Positions 1 to 8,900 of a stretch of DNA of 64,000 nucleotides are shown piece after piece. Position numbers and translations under genes: made by a program. Positions within the stretch are counted from its first letter, which is position 1. Every line of letters begins with the position of its first letter. Below the pieces are notes generated by a model. It saw only the letters and a program-made list of their open reading frames with translations, searched no databases and was not told the origin of the DNA. This DNA is from Oxalobacter paraformigenes (GTDB lineage: Bacteria > Pseudomonadota > Gammaproteobacteria > Burkholderiales > Burkholderiaceae_D). The stretch spans positions 354,478-418,477 of the forward strand of contig NZ_KI392031.1 in the NCBI RefSeq assembly GCF_000158475.2. Reading direction: 5' to 3'.

Positions 1-1
1 G

Positions 2-1114
2 ATTGCCGTCGCCAAAAACGCTTCCGACTCGGAAAAGGCCGAAGCGAAAAAGAAGGCGGAAGAGTTGCTTGCGCAACTGAAGGCCGATCCGTCCCGTTTT
101 GCCGAACTGGCCAAAGCCCATTCGCAGGATCCGGGTTCGGCGAGAAATGGCGGCGATCTGGGCTTTTTTACCCGCGGCAAAATGGTCAAACCGTTCAACG
201 ATGCCGTTTTCGGTATGAAGAAAGGGGAAATCAGCGATCCGGTCCAGACGGATTTCGGTTATCACCTCATCGCGGTGACCGATATCAAACCGGCTGTTGC
301 CAAACCGCTCTCGCAGGTGAAAGACAGTGTGTTGCAGGAATTGAAACGCCAGGAGACCAGTAAAAAATTCGCTGAAATGTCGGAAACGTTTTCCAATATG
401 GTCTATGAAAAACCGGACAGCCTGAAACCGGTTGCCGATGCCCTGAAACTGACCGTGCATACTTTCCCGAATCTGGCACGCGATCCGGCGGTTGCCGCCA
501 GACAGAATCCGCTTCTCGCCGACCCGAAAATACTGCAGGCGATTTTCTCGGATGACGCGGTCAAGGGAAAACACAATACGGAAGCCGTCGAGGTTTCTCC
601 ACAGGTACTGGTCGCCGCCCGTATCGCAAAACATTACCCGGCAGAGCTGACCCCGTTTGAAAAGGTCAAGTCCGTTGTGAAGGCGCAGGTAACGAACGAA
701 AAGGCGATGGCGCTGGCCAAGGCGGCCGGTGAAGCCGAACTGGCCAGACTGAAGGAAGGCGGCGCACCGTCCGGATTTTCGCCGGGACTTCTGGTGTCGC
801 GGCAGAAGATCACTATGGCGGGACGCTCCGATCTGGCGCCGGTCATGAAAGCCGACGTATCGAAACTGCCGGCGTATGTCGGGGTCGAAATGGCGCCGAA
901 CGGTTACATCATCTATCGCATCACCCGGGTCGTCACGCCGGAGAAGACCGACGGGAAACTGCGTGAAGCGATGAGCCGCCAGATGACGAATGTCATGGCG
1001 CAGCAGGATCTGGCCGCTTATATGAACTATCTGAAACAGGAAGCCAAGGTCGAGATACTGGTCAAGAGCCCGGCGGAAGAAAAGGCCGAAGCCGGTTCCG
1101 GCGCCGCCCGGTAA
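2..1114 (+). CDS. ppiD: Peptidyl-prolyl cis-trans isomerase, PpiD/SurA-like (3' part)
   Basis: The reading frame is open from the left edge, so the 5' end lies outside the window; about 370 C-terminal residues are visible. The first ~95 residues form a parvulin domain ([20 protein letters not shown], then [17 protein letters not shown] and [10 protein letters not shown]), the fold of periplasmic proline isomerases. After it comes a long charged helical region typical of the PpiD C-terminus rather than of SurA, which has two parvulin domains. PpiD is an inner-membrane-anchored periplasmic chaperone that helps secreted and outer-membrane proteins fold after leaving the Sec translocon. The protein ends in an Ala/Glu-rich tail. 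The thioesterase gene follows after 19 bases and may share the transcript. The family is clear; PpiD over another SurA-like foldase is an inference because the N-terminal anchor is not visible. Confidence 0.8.
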   Translation: MAVAKNASDSEKAEAKKKAEELLAQLKADPSRFAELAKAHSQDPGSARNGGDLGFFTRGKMVKPFNDAVFGMKKGEISDPVQTDFGYHLIAVTDIKPAVAKPLSQVKDSVLQELKRQETSKKFAEMSETFSNMVYEKPDSLKPVADALKLTVHTFPNLARDPAVAARQNPLLADPKILQAIFSDDAVKGKHNTEAVEVSPQVLVAARIAKHYPAELTPFEKVKSVVKAQVTNEKAMALAKAAGEAELARLKEGGAPSGFSPGLLVSRQKITMAGRSDLAPVMKADVSKLPAYVGVEMAPNGYIIYRITRVVTPEKTDGKLREAMSRQMTNVMAQQDLAAYMNYLKQEAKVEILVKSPAEEKAEAGSGAAR

Positions 1115-1133
1115 GCGACGGGAAGGTGCAGGT

Positions 1134-1580
1134 ATGGTACAGCAGATCAGCGACAACCCGTTTTTGAAGGATCTGGGGCTGGAATTGCTCAGCATGGAAA
1201 ACGGCACGGCGGAAGTCGGCATCCATTTGCAGGCGCAGCATATGAACAGCTGGCAAGTCATGCATGGCGGTATCATCATGACGCTTCTGGACGCGTGCAT
1301 GGCCCGCGCGGCGCGTTCGCTGGTTCCCGAACTGACGTCGGCGGCGACAGTAGAGATGAAAACGAGTTTTTTCCAGCCGGGCGGAAAAATCAGCCAGCAG
1401 ATTGTGGCGCGGGGCAGGGTACTGCACCGTTCGACGACCATGTATTATTGCGAGGGGGAAATATGGAATGGAGACGCCCTGATCGCGAAGTCGATGGGAA
1501 CGTTCAAGGTTTTCCGCCGCAACGATATCGCGCGCCGGCTGAAAATGACCTCGTCGAAGCATCTGGCGGTGGGGGAATAG
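1134..1580 (+). CDS. PaaI-family hotdog-fold thioesterase
   Basis: The 148-residue product has the length and pattern of PaaI/YbgC-like acyl-CoA thioesterases. The HGG motif near residue 44 (QVMHGGIIMTLLDACM) is the family signature at the start of the central hotdog helix, and the strand ATVEMKTSFFQPG matches the following beta-sheet. Such enzymes hydrolyse small or aromatic acyl-CoA thioesters in the cytoplasm; the substrate cannot be told from sequence. The start lies 19 bases after the foldase stop with GGTGCAGGT in front. A strong bidirectional hairpin terminator closes the unit. Confidence 0.8.
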   Translation: MVQQISDNPFLKDLGLELLSMENGTAEVGIHLQAQHMNSWQVMHGGIIMTLLDACMARAARSLVPELTSAATVEMKTSFFQPGGKISQQIVARGRVLHRSTTMYYCEGEIWNGDALIAKSMGTFKVFRRNDIARRLKMTSSKHLAVGE

Positions 1581-1611
1581 CCCCGTATAATCGCTTAAGA
1601 CGGTAAAGATG

Positions 1612-1642
1612 AAAGAGCATGCCGCTGGCATGCTCTTTTTTT
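1612..1642. terminator. Bidirectional intrinsic terminator
   Basis: A perfect 12-bp stem (AAAGAGCATGCC / GGCATGCTCTTT) with a 3-base loop is followed by a T run. The A run on the left side makes it usable from both strands. It sits between the rightward thioesterase gene and the leftward small membrane protein gene. Confidence 0.85.
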
Positions 1643-1651
1643 GCGCCGCGA

Positions 1652-2029
1652 TCAGTTTTCAGGATAGGGCATCGGGATATTGTCGTTCAGGTACAGAAAT
1701 CCCTTGATGAGCCGGTAAGCGTACCAGACCCAGGCCAATACCCAGACCAGCATGGCAATGGGAATGCCCAGCAGGGTGAAATAGAAAATCCATCCGACGC
1801 CGCCCCAGATGAGATACCACCAGAAGGAGCGGATTTGCCAGGTGTAGTGGGTATAGACGAAGGTGTTTGCCGCTTTCGGGCGGCCCAGATAGTCCAGGAT
1901 AAGGGGAATGAACGACAGCAGCCCCAGCGTCAGGAGAAAGCAGACGGCATGGAAGAGATAAAGCCACCATGCGGCAGAGCGCAGGGTGTTGATGTAGGGG
2001 GAATGATAGACCTCGGTATCGGTAGCCAT
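1652..2029 (-). CDS. Small integral membrane protein, DUF4870-like
   Basis: The 125-residue product is strongly hydrophobic, with about three membrane spans (around residues 20-45, 65-90 and 90-110) and many Trp/Tyr residues (IRSFWWYLIWGGVGWIFY). Composition and layout resemble the DUF4870 family of small inner-membrane proteins of unknown function. The start was set at the ATG at 2029 because AAAGGA lies just upstream; the open frame continues to 2317 but that extension is Pro/Arg-rich and has no ribosome site. It converges on the thioesterase gene and shares its terminator. Confidence 0.65.
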   Translation of the reverse strand: MATDTEVYHSPYINTLRSAAWWLYLFHAVCFLLTLGLLSFIPLILDYLGRPKAANTFVYTHYTWQIRSFWWYLIWGGVGWIFYFTLLGIPIAMLVWVLAWVWYAYRLIKGFLYLNDNIPMPYPEN

Positions 2030-2380
2030 GATGGTTGTCCTTTCAACGTTTTTCCGAATGAGGGTTTGATCGGATTTTCCGGCGGAAGTTTTCCGCTTTG
2101 GGCAATGGGCTGATATGACGCGGGAATCGTTTGGGATGTGATCGCGCAGCCGGTACGGAAAACAGGCGTCGTGATTGGCGAGCGCACGCTGTTTGCCGCG
2201 GATGCGGGGAAGGTATGGCAGGGAGCGTTCCGGATTTGCCAGTCTGGCCGGGGGGATTTTTATCCGGACCGGCAAAAGGTTTTTTAAAGGGGCTTTTTCC
2301 GGGCGGATTGGCCGCACAGGGGGCGCAACCGGGGTACGGTTTCAGCCGCGGCGCGAACGGTTGCGGCAATGCGGCAGGGA

Positions 2381-3226
2381 TCAGCCGTCTTTTCCGATTC
2401 CCTCATTTCCGGGATTGACGCCTTCGCGCATTTTCTGGTTGACGGAGACAGTCCGGAAAAACCGCCGGGGGCTTTTCCGGAAAGCGGGATTGATCAGATG
2501 GACGCCATGAACCCGTTTGATGGCGCCGATCAGGTAGATGGCGCCGAGATAGGGCCACCAGCGGTTTCCCGCCTTTTCCATGAAGGCGAACCGCCTCAGC
2601 CAGCGCCGGGTACGGCAGGGAGGGCGGTAGCAGCCGAAATAACCTCGGCTGATTTCGAAATTCAGCAGTTTCAGCCAGTCCTTCAGGCGGGAGAGGCTCA
2701 GGAATTCGGCGTGTTCAGGCAGGAAACGGTTGCCCCACAGCCTGCCGAAGTGTTGCCGGACGCCCCAAAGGCTGGCGGGATTGAAACCGCTGATAATGAC
2801 CTGTCCTTCAGGGATCAGGACACGGTCCACTTCGCGCAGTATCTGGTGGGGCGAATGGGCGAACTCGAACGCGTGAGGCAATATGATCAGATCGATGGAT
2901 TCGGAAGCGAAGGGCAGTTCGTCGATATCGTGGACGAGCGAAATACGGACCGGCGAATCTTCCGTCTTTTCCGGATGGCCGTTATCTGTCATTTGCCGGA
3001 TTCCGGATTCAGGCATGAACGGATTGGTGTACCAGCGGTTTGTCATCCGGTTTTCTTTCAGGGCGTTGATTTCGCAGAAACCGATCTGCAAGGCGTTGTA
3101 ACCGAAAATGTCCGCAGAAAGCGCCTGAAAATGTTTTTCTTCCCATTCCAGAATGTACTGGCCGACCGGGGTCATCAGCCAGTCGTGCATGGTCTGGACT
3201 TTCATTTTGGTATGGGATTTCTTCAC
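2381..3226 (-). CDS. Class I SAM-dependent methyltransferase (UbiE/methyltransf_11 type)
   Basis: The 281-residue protein has a central methyltransferase core: SLVHDIDELPFASESIDLIIL leads to the acidic strand end, then HAFEFAHSPHQILREVDRVL and PEGQVIISGFNP, the usual post-II and post-III motifs of methyltransf_11 enzymes. Motif I is weak and not the canonical GxGxG, being replaced by the ALQIGFCEI segment. A GTG start at 3226 is preceded by AGGATAAGCC, giving a well-placed ribosome site. In many betaproteobacteria a homologous gene sits between gloB and rnhA; here those two lie about 5.7 kb away, separated by the GGDEF-EAL genes. The substrate is unknown. Confidence 0.75.
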   Translation of the reverse strand: MKKSHTKMKVQTMHDWLMTPVGQYILEWEEKHFQALSADIFGYNALQIGFCEINALKENRMTNRWYTNPFMPESGIRQMTDNGHPEKTEDSPVRISLVHDIDELPFASESIDLIILPHAFEFAHSPHQILREVDRVLIPEGQVIISGFNPASLWGVRQHFGRLWGNRFLPEHAEFLSLSRLKDWLKLLNFEISRGYFGCYRPPCRTRRWLRRFAFMEKAGNRWWPYLGAIYLIGAIKRVHGVHLINPAFRKSPRRFFRTVSVNQKMREGVNPGNEGIGKDG

Positions 3227-3557
3227 GGCTTATCCTGATTTGGGGTGTGGTCTGTCTCACGTGCTGCCGGGCTGGTTTCAAGAGGGGGCCTGACCGGGAA
3301 GCGGGAAAATACGGGGAACGCTGCATGAGACGAATTTATTGTAATGGCTGATTGTCCTGAAGACTACCGTATTTTGTAAAAATCCTGACGAAAAAATGCG
3401 CTGTTTTGTCCGATCTTGACGCGGGCGGGATCGGGGGCAAATAAATTTTTGTGAGCCGGCATTTATAAGGTATCCTGTCATAAAGGGATTCAGTCGGGTT
3501 TTCGAAATCCTTTGCCGTTTGCGGTTCCTGTTTTGACGGAATATAAGGAGACAAAAG
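3227..3557. other. Intergenic region between divergent genes
   Basis: This 331-base gap lies between the leftward methyltransferase gene and the rightward CBS gene and must hold both promoters. It is AT-richer than its surroundings towards the right. A possible promoter for the CBS gene is TTGTGA followed 16 bases later by TATCCT near 3450-3476, which is only a suggestion. The ribosome site AAGGAGA is at about 3546. Confidence 0.4.
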
Positions 3558-4010
3558 ATGCAGATTGGACATATTTGTTCGAATAACGTAATCACATGCA
3601 GTTCGAATACAACGGTGCTGGAAGCGGCGCAGCTGATGCGGCGCAATCATGTCGGAACGCTGATTGTGGTTGAGGAAGTCAATGGCATGATGGTGCCGCA
3701 GGGGATCGTCACCGACCGGGATATCGTGGTCGTGGTGCTGGCCGAGGGGCTGGATCCGAAGAGTATCAAGGTCATTGATATCATGAAGGTCGAACTGATG
3801 ACCGCGGTCGAGACGGAAGACGTGTTTGAAACCGTCGAACGGATGCGTTTCAAGGGCGTGCGGCGCATTCCGATTGTGGACAAGATGGGCGGTCTGGTCG
3901 GCATTGTCAGTGTGGACGATATCTGGAAATTCCTGTCGAAGGAAATCAGTGAACTGGCTGACGTGACGACGCGCCAGCAAACCCGTGAAAAGGTGGCGCG
4001 CCGCCGCTGA
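3558..4010 (+). CDS. CBS-domain pair protein
   Basis: The 150-residue protein consists of two CBS domains in tandem (roughly residues 5-65 and 75-135) and little else. Clear signs are VLEAAQLMRRNHVGTLIVV, GIVTDRDIVV, then RMRFKGVRRIPIVDKMGGLVGIVSVDDI. Stand-alone CBS pairs bind adenosyl nucleotides such as AMP, ATP or SAM and act as energy or redox sensors for partner proteins; the partner cannot be seen here. A strong ribosome site (AAGGAGA) precedes the ATG. It appears monocistronic, with its own terminator directly after. Confidence 0.85.
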   Translation: MQIGHICSNNVITCSSNTTVLEAAQLMRRNHVGTLIVVEEVNGMMVPQGIVTDRDIVVVVLAEGLDPKSIKVIDIMKVELMTAVETEDVFETVERMRFKGVRRIPIVDKMGGLVGIVSVDDIWKFLSKEISELADVTTRQQTREKVARRR

Positions 4011-4033
4011 TCCGGGGTGGATGCAAACGGGTG

Positions 4034-4064
4034 AAAGGCTGCCCAAGGCAGCCTTTTGTTTTTG
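4034..4064 (+). terminator. Intrinsic terminator after the CBS gene
   Basis: A 10-bp stem (AAAGGCTGCC / GGCAGCCTTT) with a CAA loop is followed by a T-rich stretch on the plus strand, 24 bases after the CBS stop codon. Confidence 0.85.
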
Positions 4065-4137
4065 CCGGGTGGGTTGCGGAAAAATGACTCTCGGGGTTTT
4101 TCAGGCGAAACAGGTTGCCGCCGCGCGTCGTCCGGCG

Positions 4138-5904
4138 TCAGAGAGGGGTACCGGGCAGGCGGGGGCCGGCGGCGCCATGTTTTTGCAGGAACATTTCCAG
4201 TTCTTCCGGAGGCAGCGGCGGACTGCAAAGGTATCCCTGAATCTGGTCGCAGCCTTTGGCGATCAGAAAATCAAGCTGTTCTTTTGCTGAAACGCCTTCG
4301 GCGATAACGGGCATGTTCAGGGAATGGGCCATGGCAATGGTCGATTCGACGATGGATTTCATTCCCTCGCTGTTTGCCAGACCGGCAATGAAGGAACTGT
4401 CTATTTTCAGCAGATCAATCGGCAGGGTGGACAGATAGCGGAGCGAGGAGTAGCCGGTTCCGAAATCGTCGATGGAAACCGTTACGCCCAGTTGCCGGAT
4501 ATCACACAGGTTGGCGCGGACTTCGTCCATGTCCTCGATCAGACTGCTTTCCGTGATTTCCAGTTCGAAAAGATGAGGTGACAGACCGGTTTCGGCGATC
4601 GTCTTTTTCAGGGATGCCGTCAGTCCGTCTGTATAGAGTTCGCGGGTCGATACATTGAAGGCGACTGGCAAGCGGACGGTGTTTTCTGTTTTCCATTTCA
4701 CGAGTTGGTGGGCGATTGCTTCCAGAACGTGTTCCCCGATTTTCTCGATCAGTCCGATTTCTTCCGCAAGCGGAATGAATCTGGCCGCCGTTATGATGCC
4801 TTCGCCTGGATGATTCCAGCGGATCAGGGCTTCCAGGCTGGCGATTTCGCCGGTTTTCAGACACAGGCGCGGCTGGTAAAACAGCGTGAATTCGTTTCTG
4901 TCCAGTGCACGCCGCAATTCGGATTCCGTTATCAGCCTTTCTTTGGGCGTGACGTTCATGTCCGGATTGAAAAAACGGACGACGCTGGAACGTTTCCGGC
5001 GGGCTTCGGCAAGAGCGATATCCGCGTGTTTTAGCAGGGTGCCGGCATCAGACGCGTCGCGCGGATACAGGCTGCCGCCGATGGAGACGGCAATCGAGAG
5101 ATCGTGACCCGACAATTGCAGGGGTTCCGTGACGGTTTTCATCAGCCGGGCGGCAATGGAAACGACATCGGCGGGTTTGCGGATTTTTTCGAGTACGACG
5201 ACGAATTCGTCTCCTCCCAGCCGGACAACGGTATCGTTTTCGTGGACAGCGTGAATCAGTCTTTTGGAAACCAGCTTCAGCAAGGCGTCGCCTGCATCGT
5301 GCCCGAGGCTTTCATTGATGATTTTGAAGCGGTTGATGTTGAGTTCCAGAACAGCCAGCATTTTTCCGCCCTGACGGGTTCTTTCAAGCGCGCCGTCGAG
5401 AAAGCTGTCGAGGTAATTCCGTGTCGGCAGGGAAGTCAACGGATCGAACAGGGAAAGATGCCGGTCGGGCACGGGTTTTCCGTCCGGATCGGCGGGACGG
5501 GAAACGAGAATGGCGTAATCGGGGAGACCGTTTTCGTCAAGGATCAGCCGGATGATGTTTTCTGTCAGGATATAGTACCCCTTTTTGTGGCGGAAGCGGA
5601 TTTCCACCTGAAACCGGCGCATGGTATGCCACATGTCTTTCCAGGTATGCTGGCTGTGAAAATAGGTGTCGGGATTGATCAGGTCCTTGATGGAGGAGGG
5701 AAACGATTCCGGCGAATAACCCAGCATTCCGGCAAAATGCGGGTTGACAAAGCGTATTCTTTCGTCTTCGCCGATTTGCATGAGGCCGACGGGGAGTTTT
5801 TCCAGCAGGGCGCGGCAGGACGTTTCCGGCCGGGCCTGAGACGGAAGCGGCACGGTCTCGTTTTTGCCGGAGAAACGGCCGGAAACCGATGGGGAACTGG
5901 GCAT
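4138..5904 (-). CDS. PAS-GGDEF-EAL cyclic-di-GMP protein (likely phosphodiesterase)
   Basis: The 588-residue protein has a PAS-like sensor (about 31-140), a GGDEF domain (about 150-312) and an EAL domain (about 325-575), with no membrane span. The EAL domain keeps its catalytic set: EAL at 358-360, ELEITES, DDFGTGYSSL, LKID, VIAEGV and QIQGYL, so hydrolysis of cyclic-di-GMP is expected. The GGDEF domain has an intact GGDEF motif at 230-234, but the first metal-binding Asp is Asn189 (LELNINRF where cyclases have a D). Cyclase activity is therefore doubtful, and the domain may serve as a GTP-binding regulatory unit. A paralogue lies just upstream in the same orientation, suggesting duplication. 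Confidence 0.9.
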   Translation of the reverse strand: MPSSPSVSGRFSGKNETVPLPSQARPETSCRALLEKLPVGLMQIGEDERIRFVNPHFAGMLGYSPESFPSSIKDLINPDTYFHSQHTWKDMWHTMRRFQVEIRFRHKKGYYILTENIIRLILDENGLPDYAILVSRPADPDGKPVPDRHLSLFDPLTSLPTRNYLDSFLDGALERTRQGGKMLAVLELNINRFKIINESLGHDAGDALLKLVSKRLIHAVHENDTVVRLGGDEFVVVLEKIRKPADVVSIAARLMKTVTEPLQLSGHDLSIAVSIGGSLYPRDASDAGTLLKHADIALAEARRKRSSVVRFFNPDMNVTPKERLITESELRRALDRNEFTLFYQPRLCLKTGEIASLEALIRWNHPGEGIITAARFIPLAEEIGLIEKIGEHVLEAIAHQLVKWKTENTVRLPVAFNVSTRELYTDGLTASLKKTIAETGLSPHLFELEITESSLIEDMDEVRANLCDIRQLGVTVSIDDFGTGYSSLRYLSTLPIDLLKIDSSFIAGLANSEGMKSIVESTIAMAHSLNMPVIAEGVSAKEQLDFLIAKGCDQIQGYLCSPPLPPEELEMFLQKHGAAGPRLPGTPL

Positions 5905-6089
5905 GATACCTCTTTACGGTGAAAATGGCTGCGGAGGCCGCAGGCGAAAGCCAGGGTTTGCCGGTGCCAGTTGTTCGGCCGGTACCGGCAAACCATGTTA
6001 CAGCCAGTTGTTTTTCACCGGTTTTACCTGTATCAAGGAAACGGGACGAAAACCAGGGCACCCGGGTGGCGAACGCTTTCCGGGCGAAG

Positions 6090-8291
6090 CTATTTGCTGA
6101 CGGTCAGTCCAATGTCGGCGGGCCTGAACCGCTCCATGAATTTTTCCAGTTCCGGAGCCGGCAAGGGCCGGCTGCAAAGGTATCCCTGAATCTGGTCGCA
6201 TTCATGGGCGACAAGGAACTGAAGCTGCTCCGGCGTTTCGACGCCTTCGGCAATGACCTGCATGTTGAGCGAATGGGCCAGCCGGATGGTCGTCTCGACA
6301 ATGGAAGCCACATTGTGGTTTTGCGTGACATCGGCGATGAAGGAACTGTCGATTTTCAGATAATCGACAGGCAGGGCCGACAGGTAACTGAGCGAGGAGT
6401 AGCCTGTTCCGAAGTCGTCGATGGAGATGGCGATCCCCATGTCCCGGATTTCCTTAAGGGTATGCCTGACCCGGTCGAGGTCTTCAATCAGCTTGCTTTC
6501 GGTGATTTCCAGTTCGAAAAGCCGGGAAGCGAGTCCCGTTTCCCGCAGGATGCCGGAAAGGGCTTTTTTCAGTTTGGCCCCGTACAGTTCGGAAGAAGAA
6601 ACGTTGATGGCAACGGGTATGGGCCTGTCCTGTTTTTGCCAGGCGATCAATTGGCGCGTGACATTGTCCAGTGCAAACTCCCCTATCCGGTGGATCAGTC
6701 CGATCTTTTCCGCCAGGACAATGAATTCGCTGGCGGGAAGAATGCCTTTTTTGGGATGATCCCAGCGGATCAGCGCTTCTAGACCGGCAATTTGGCCGGT
6801 TTTCAGACACAGGCGTGGCTGGTAATACATCAGGAACTCGTTTTTTTCCATCGCGCGCAAAAGATTGCTTTCCGCCAGCAACTGATCCAGTACCGTGATG
6901 TTCATGTTGCGGTTGAAAAAGCGGAGCATGTTCGAGCCGCTTCTTTTGGCGTCGGTCTTGGCGATGTCGGCATATTTCAGGAGCGTGTCGATATCGGAAG
7001 AATCCTGCGGATAAAGACTGCAGCCGATACTGACGGAGATCGTGATATCGTGATGGCCCAGATGGATAGGCTGGGAGAGGGCGTTGAAAATGTTTCTGAC
7101 AACGAGGTTCACGTCCTCGTTTTTTCTGACGTTTTCCAAAACGATGACGAATTCGTCATTTCCCATCCGGATAACCGAGTCCGCCTTCCTAAGGGTCGTT
7201 TTCAGCCGGTTTGCGATCAGCTTGAGCAGTTCGTCACCGAACTCGTGTCCCAGACTTTCATTGACCATTTTGAAGCGGTTGACGTCCAGCAGAAGGATCG
7301 CCACATTCTTGCCGGACCGGTCGGCGCGTCGCATGGCGTTATTGATCAGGGTATCCGAATAATTGCGGTTGGGCAGTGATGTCAGCGGATCGAACAGCGA
7401 CAGGTGAGGCCCGAAGGATGTGATTTCCTTGCCGGACTTTTGCGTGACGATCAGGGCGTAAGCGGGTTTGTTCCCGCTGTCGAGTTTCAGCGAAATGTCG
7501 TTTTCGGTCAGAATGTAGATGCCGTTTTTGCCTTTCAGGGCCAGTTCGATGAAAAAATGGGAGGTGTTGTGCCACAGATCCTGCCAGGAATTGGCGACTT
7601 CGGGCCGGCTTTGCACAGTGGGATGCAAAAGATCGTTGAAACGTTCGGGAAAAAAGCCGGGCGTGTAACCCAGCATCTCGCAAATGGAACGGTTGGCGTA
7701 AAGGATGCGCTTGTCCGGGGAGACTTGCATGACGCCGACAGGAACCGTATCCAGGATGGCTTTGTACGTTGCCGTATCGTTCAGGCTGGTCCGGGCGGGA
7801 GGGCTGTTTTCCTTTTGGTCCTGCCGGAAAGAACAGTAAAGGCCCGATACCGCATTTTGGGCGTTTTTGACAGGAATGCAGATAAAGTCGGCAGTTGAAC
7901 CGTCGTCCGTTTCGTTGCGCAGAAGAGCCAGAGGCAGGCCGGAAGCTTTCGCTTCGGTTCCCCGCAGGGCGCATTCAACCGTTTCGGAAAGAAGAGACCA
8001 TAACGGAGCGAGCAGTTTGTCCAGACTCTGGCCGGGAGAAGAGGCTCTTCTGTCTATCAGCGTATGAAAAGCCTCGTTGTACAGGCAAACCAGATCGTCG
8101 CCCCACGCAATACAGACAGGTTCGCCCGAATGAAGTGCGACTGACAGGAGATTTTTCAGACTGTCCGGCCATGTTGAAACCGGCCCCAGACCCGTTTCAG
8201 ACCAGTCTTGAATGCCAATCGGTTTTTCCGCAAGGCCCCCGGGTAGTGAACGGTTTTCGCATGGATTCGAAGGGTCGGTTTTCCCCGGCAT
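6090..8291 (-). CDS. PAS-PAS-GGDEF-EAL cyclic-di-GMP protein (likely phosphodiesterase)
   Basis: The 733-residue product (ATG at 8291, preceded by GGAAGGA; the frame stays open to 8330 via a TTG without a better ribosome site) starts with a PAS-like domain of the kind found in hybrid sensors (TGLGPVSTWPDSLKNLL ... CIAWGDDLVCLYNEAF). A second PAS domain follows, then GGDEF and EAL domains. The signature motif reads GNDEF instead of GGDEF (residues 377-381), which normally abolishes cyclase activity, while the metal Asp in LLLDVNRF is kept. The EAL domain is complete (LEALIRW, EITES, DDFGTGYSSL, AEGVETPEQL, QIQGYL). It shares the PAS2-GGDEF-EAL arrangement and long stretches of sequence with its downstream neighbour. 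Cytoplasmic phosphodiesterase activity is the best guess; the signals sensed are unknown. Confidence 0.9.
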   Translation of the reverse strand: MPGKTDPSNPCENRSLPGGLAEKPIGIQDWSETGLGPVSTWPDSLKNLLSVALHSGEPVCIAWGDDLVCLYNEAFHTLIDRRASSPGQSLDKLLAPLWSLLSETVECALRGTEAKASGLPLALLRNETDDGSTADFICIPVKNAQNAVSGLYCSFRQDQKENSPPARTSLNDTATYKAILDTVPVGVMQVSPDKRILYANRSICEMLGYTPGFFPERFNDLLHPTVQSRPEVANSWQDLWHNTSHFFIELALKGKNGIYILTENDISLKLDSGNKPAYALIVTQKSGKEITSFGPHLSLFDPLTSLPNRNYSDTLINNAMRRADRSGKNVAILLLDVNRFKMVNESLGHEFGDELLKLIANRLKTTLRKADSVIRMGNDEFVIVLENVRKNEDVNLVVRNIFNALSQPIHLGHHDITISVSIGCSLYPQDSSDIDTLLKYADIAKTDAKRSGSNMLRFFNRNMNITVLDQLLAESNLLRAMEKNEFLMYYQPRLCLKTGQIAGLEALIRWDHPKKGILPASEFIVLAEKIGLIHRIGEFALDNVTRQLIAWQKQDRPIPVAINVSSSELYGAKLKKALSGILRETGLASRLFELEITESKLIEDLDRVRHTLKEIRDMGIAISIDDFGTGYSSLSYLSALPVDYLKIDSSFIADVTQNHNVASIVETTIRLAHSLNMQVIAEGVETPEQLQFLVAHECDQIQGYLCSRPLPAPELEKFMERFRPADIGLTVSK

Positions 8292-8837
8292 GGGTGTCCT
8301 TCCTGTCTGGCAAACGTGTTGGAAAATCAATGAATTTTCAAGCGTTCCCTTTCAAATCCATTTACGGAATTATACTCTTATATTAATTGTCTTATATCCG
8401 GAGGGGCGGAGGGGAAACCGGCGAAAGTATCGAAATGACAACGAAGAATACGTCAGGCCACACTGCAAAAACCGGGAATATACCGTCTTGGCCGTAGCGT
8501 ATATTTTGTGTAACACCCGGTTTTTTCACGGTATCGGAACCGGTCGTGCCTGTCCGCGCGTCAGGATGGCGGAACAATATCGGCCTGTCCCGTTCCGGCT
8601 GCAAGGGAAGAAAAACCCGGATTGCCGACCCTTTACGGAGGACGGGCGCCGGCGTAAAAACTTCCAGCCTTTTCATTTTGCAACAGGCGGATTACCGATC
8701 CCTTTATCAGGGGAGCGGTTTTGCGAAACCCGTTTGGGAAAGCGGCTGAAAGCCGGCGAAAACAGGAAACCGGCCGGTTGCGCAAGGGAAGGGAATCCTG
8801 CTGCGGTTTTATCGCGTCCTGCCGGGGGCCTGACAGG
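8292..8837. other. Gene-poor intergenic stretch
   Basis: No reading frame here has both a ribosome site and protein-like composition; the open frames are Arg/Pro/Gly-rich artefacts. The part around 8330-8400 is AT-rich and probably carries the promoter of the leftward PAS-GGDEF-EAL gene. The remainder holds nothing recognisable. Confidence 0.5.
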
Positions 8838-8873
8838 CAAAAAAGCAAAAAGCCGGACAGACCGGCGTCCGGC
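8838..8873 (-). terminator. Intrinsic terminator after gloB
   Basis: Read on the minus strand, a 7-bp stem GCCGGAC / GTCCGGC with an 8-base loop is followed by TTTTTGCTTTTTTG. It lies 27 bases beyond the gloB stop codon. Confidence 0.75.
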
Positions 8874-8900
8874 TCCGGTGGCGAAAGCGCGGGAAAAGTC

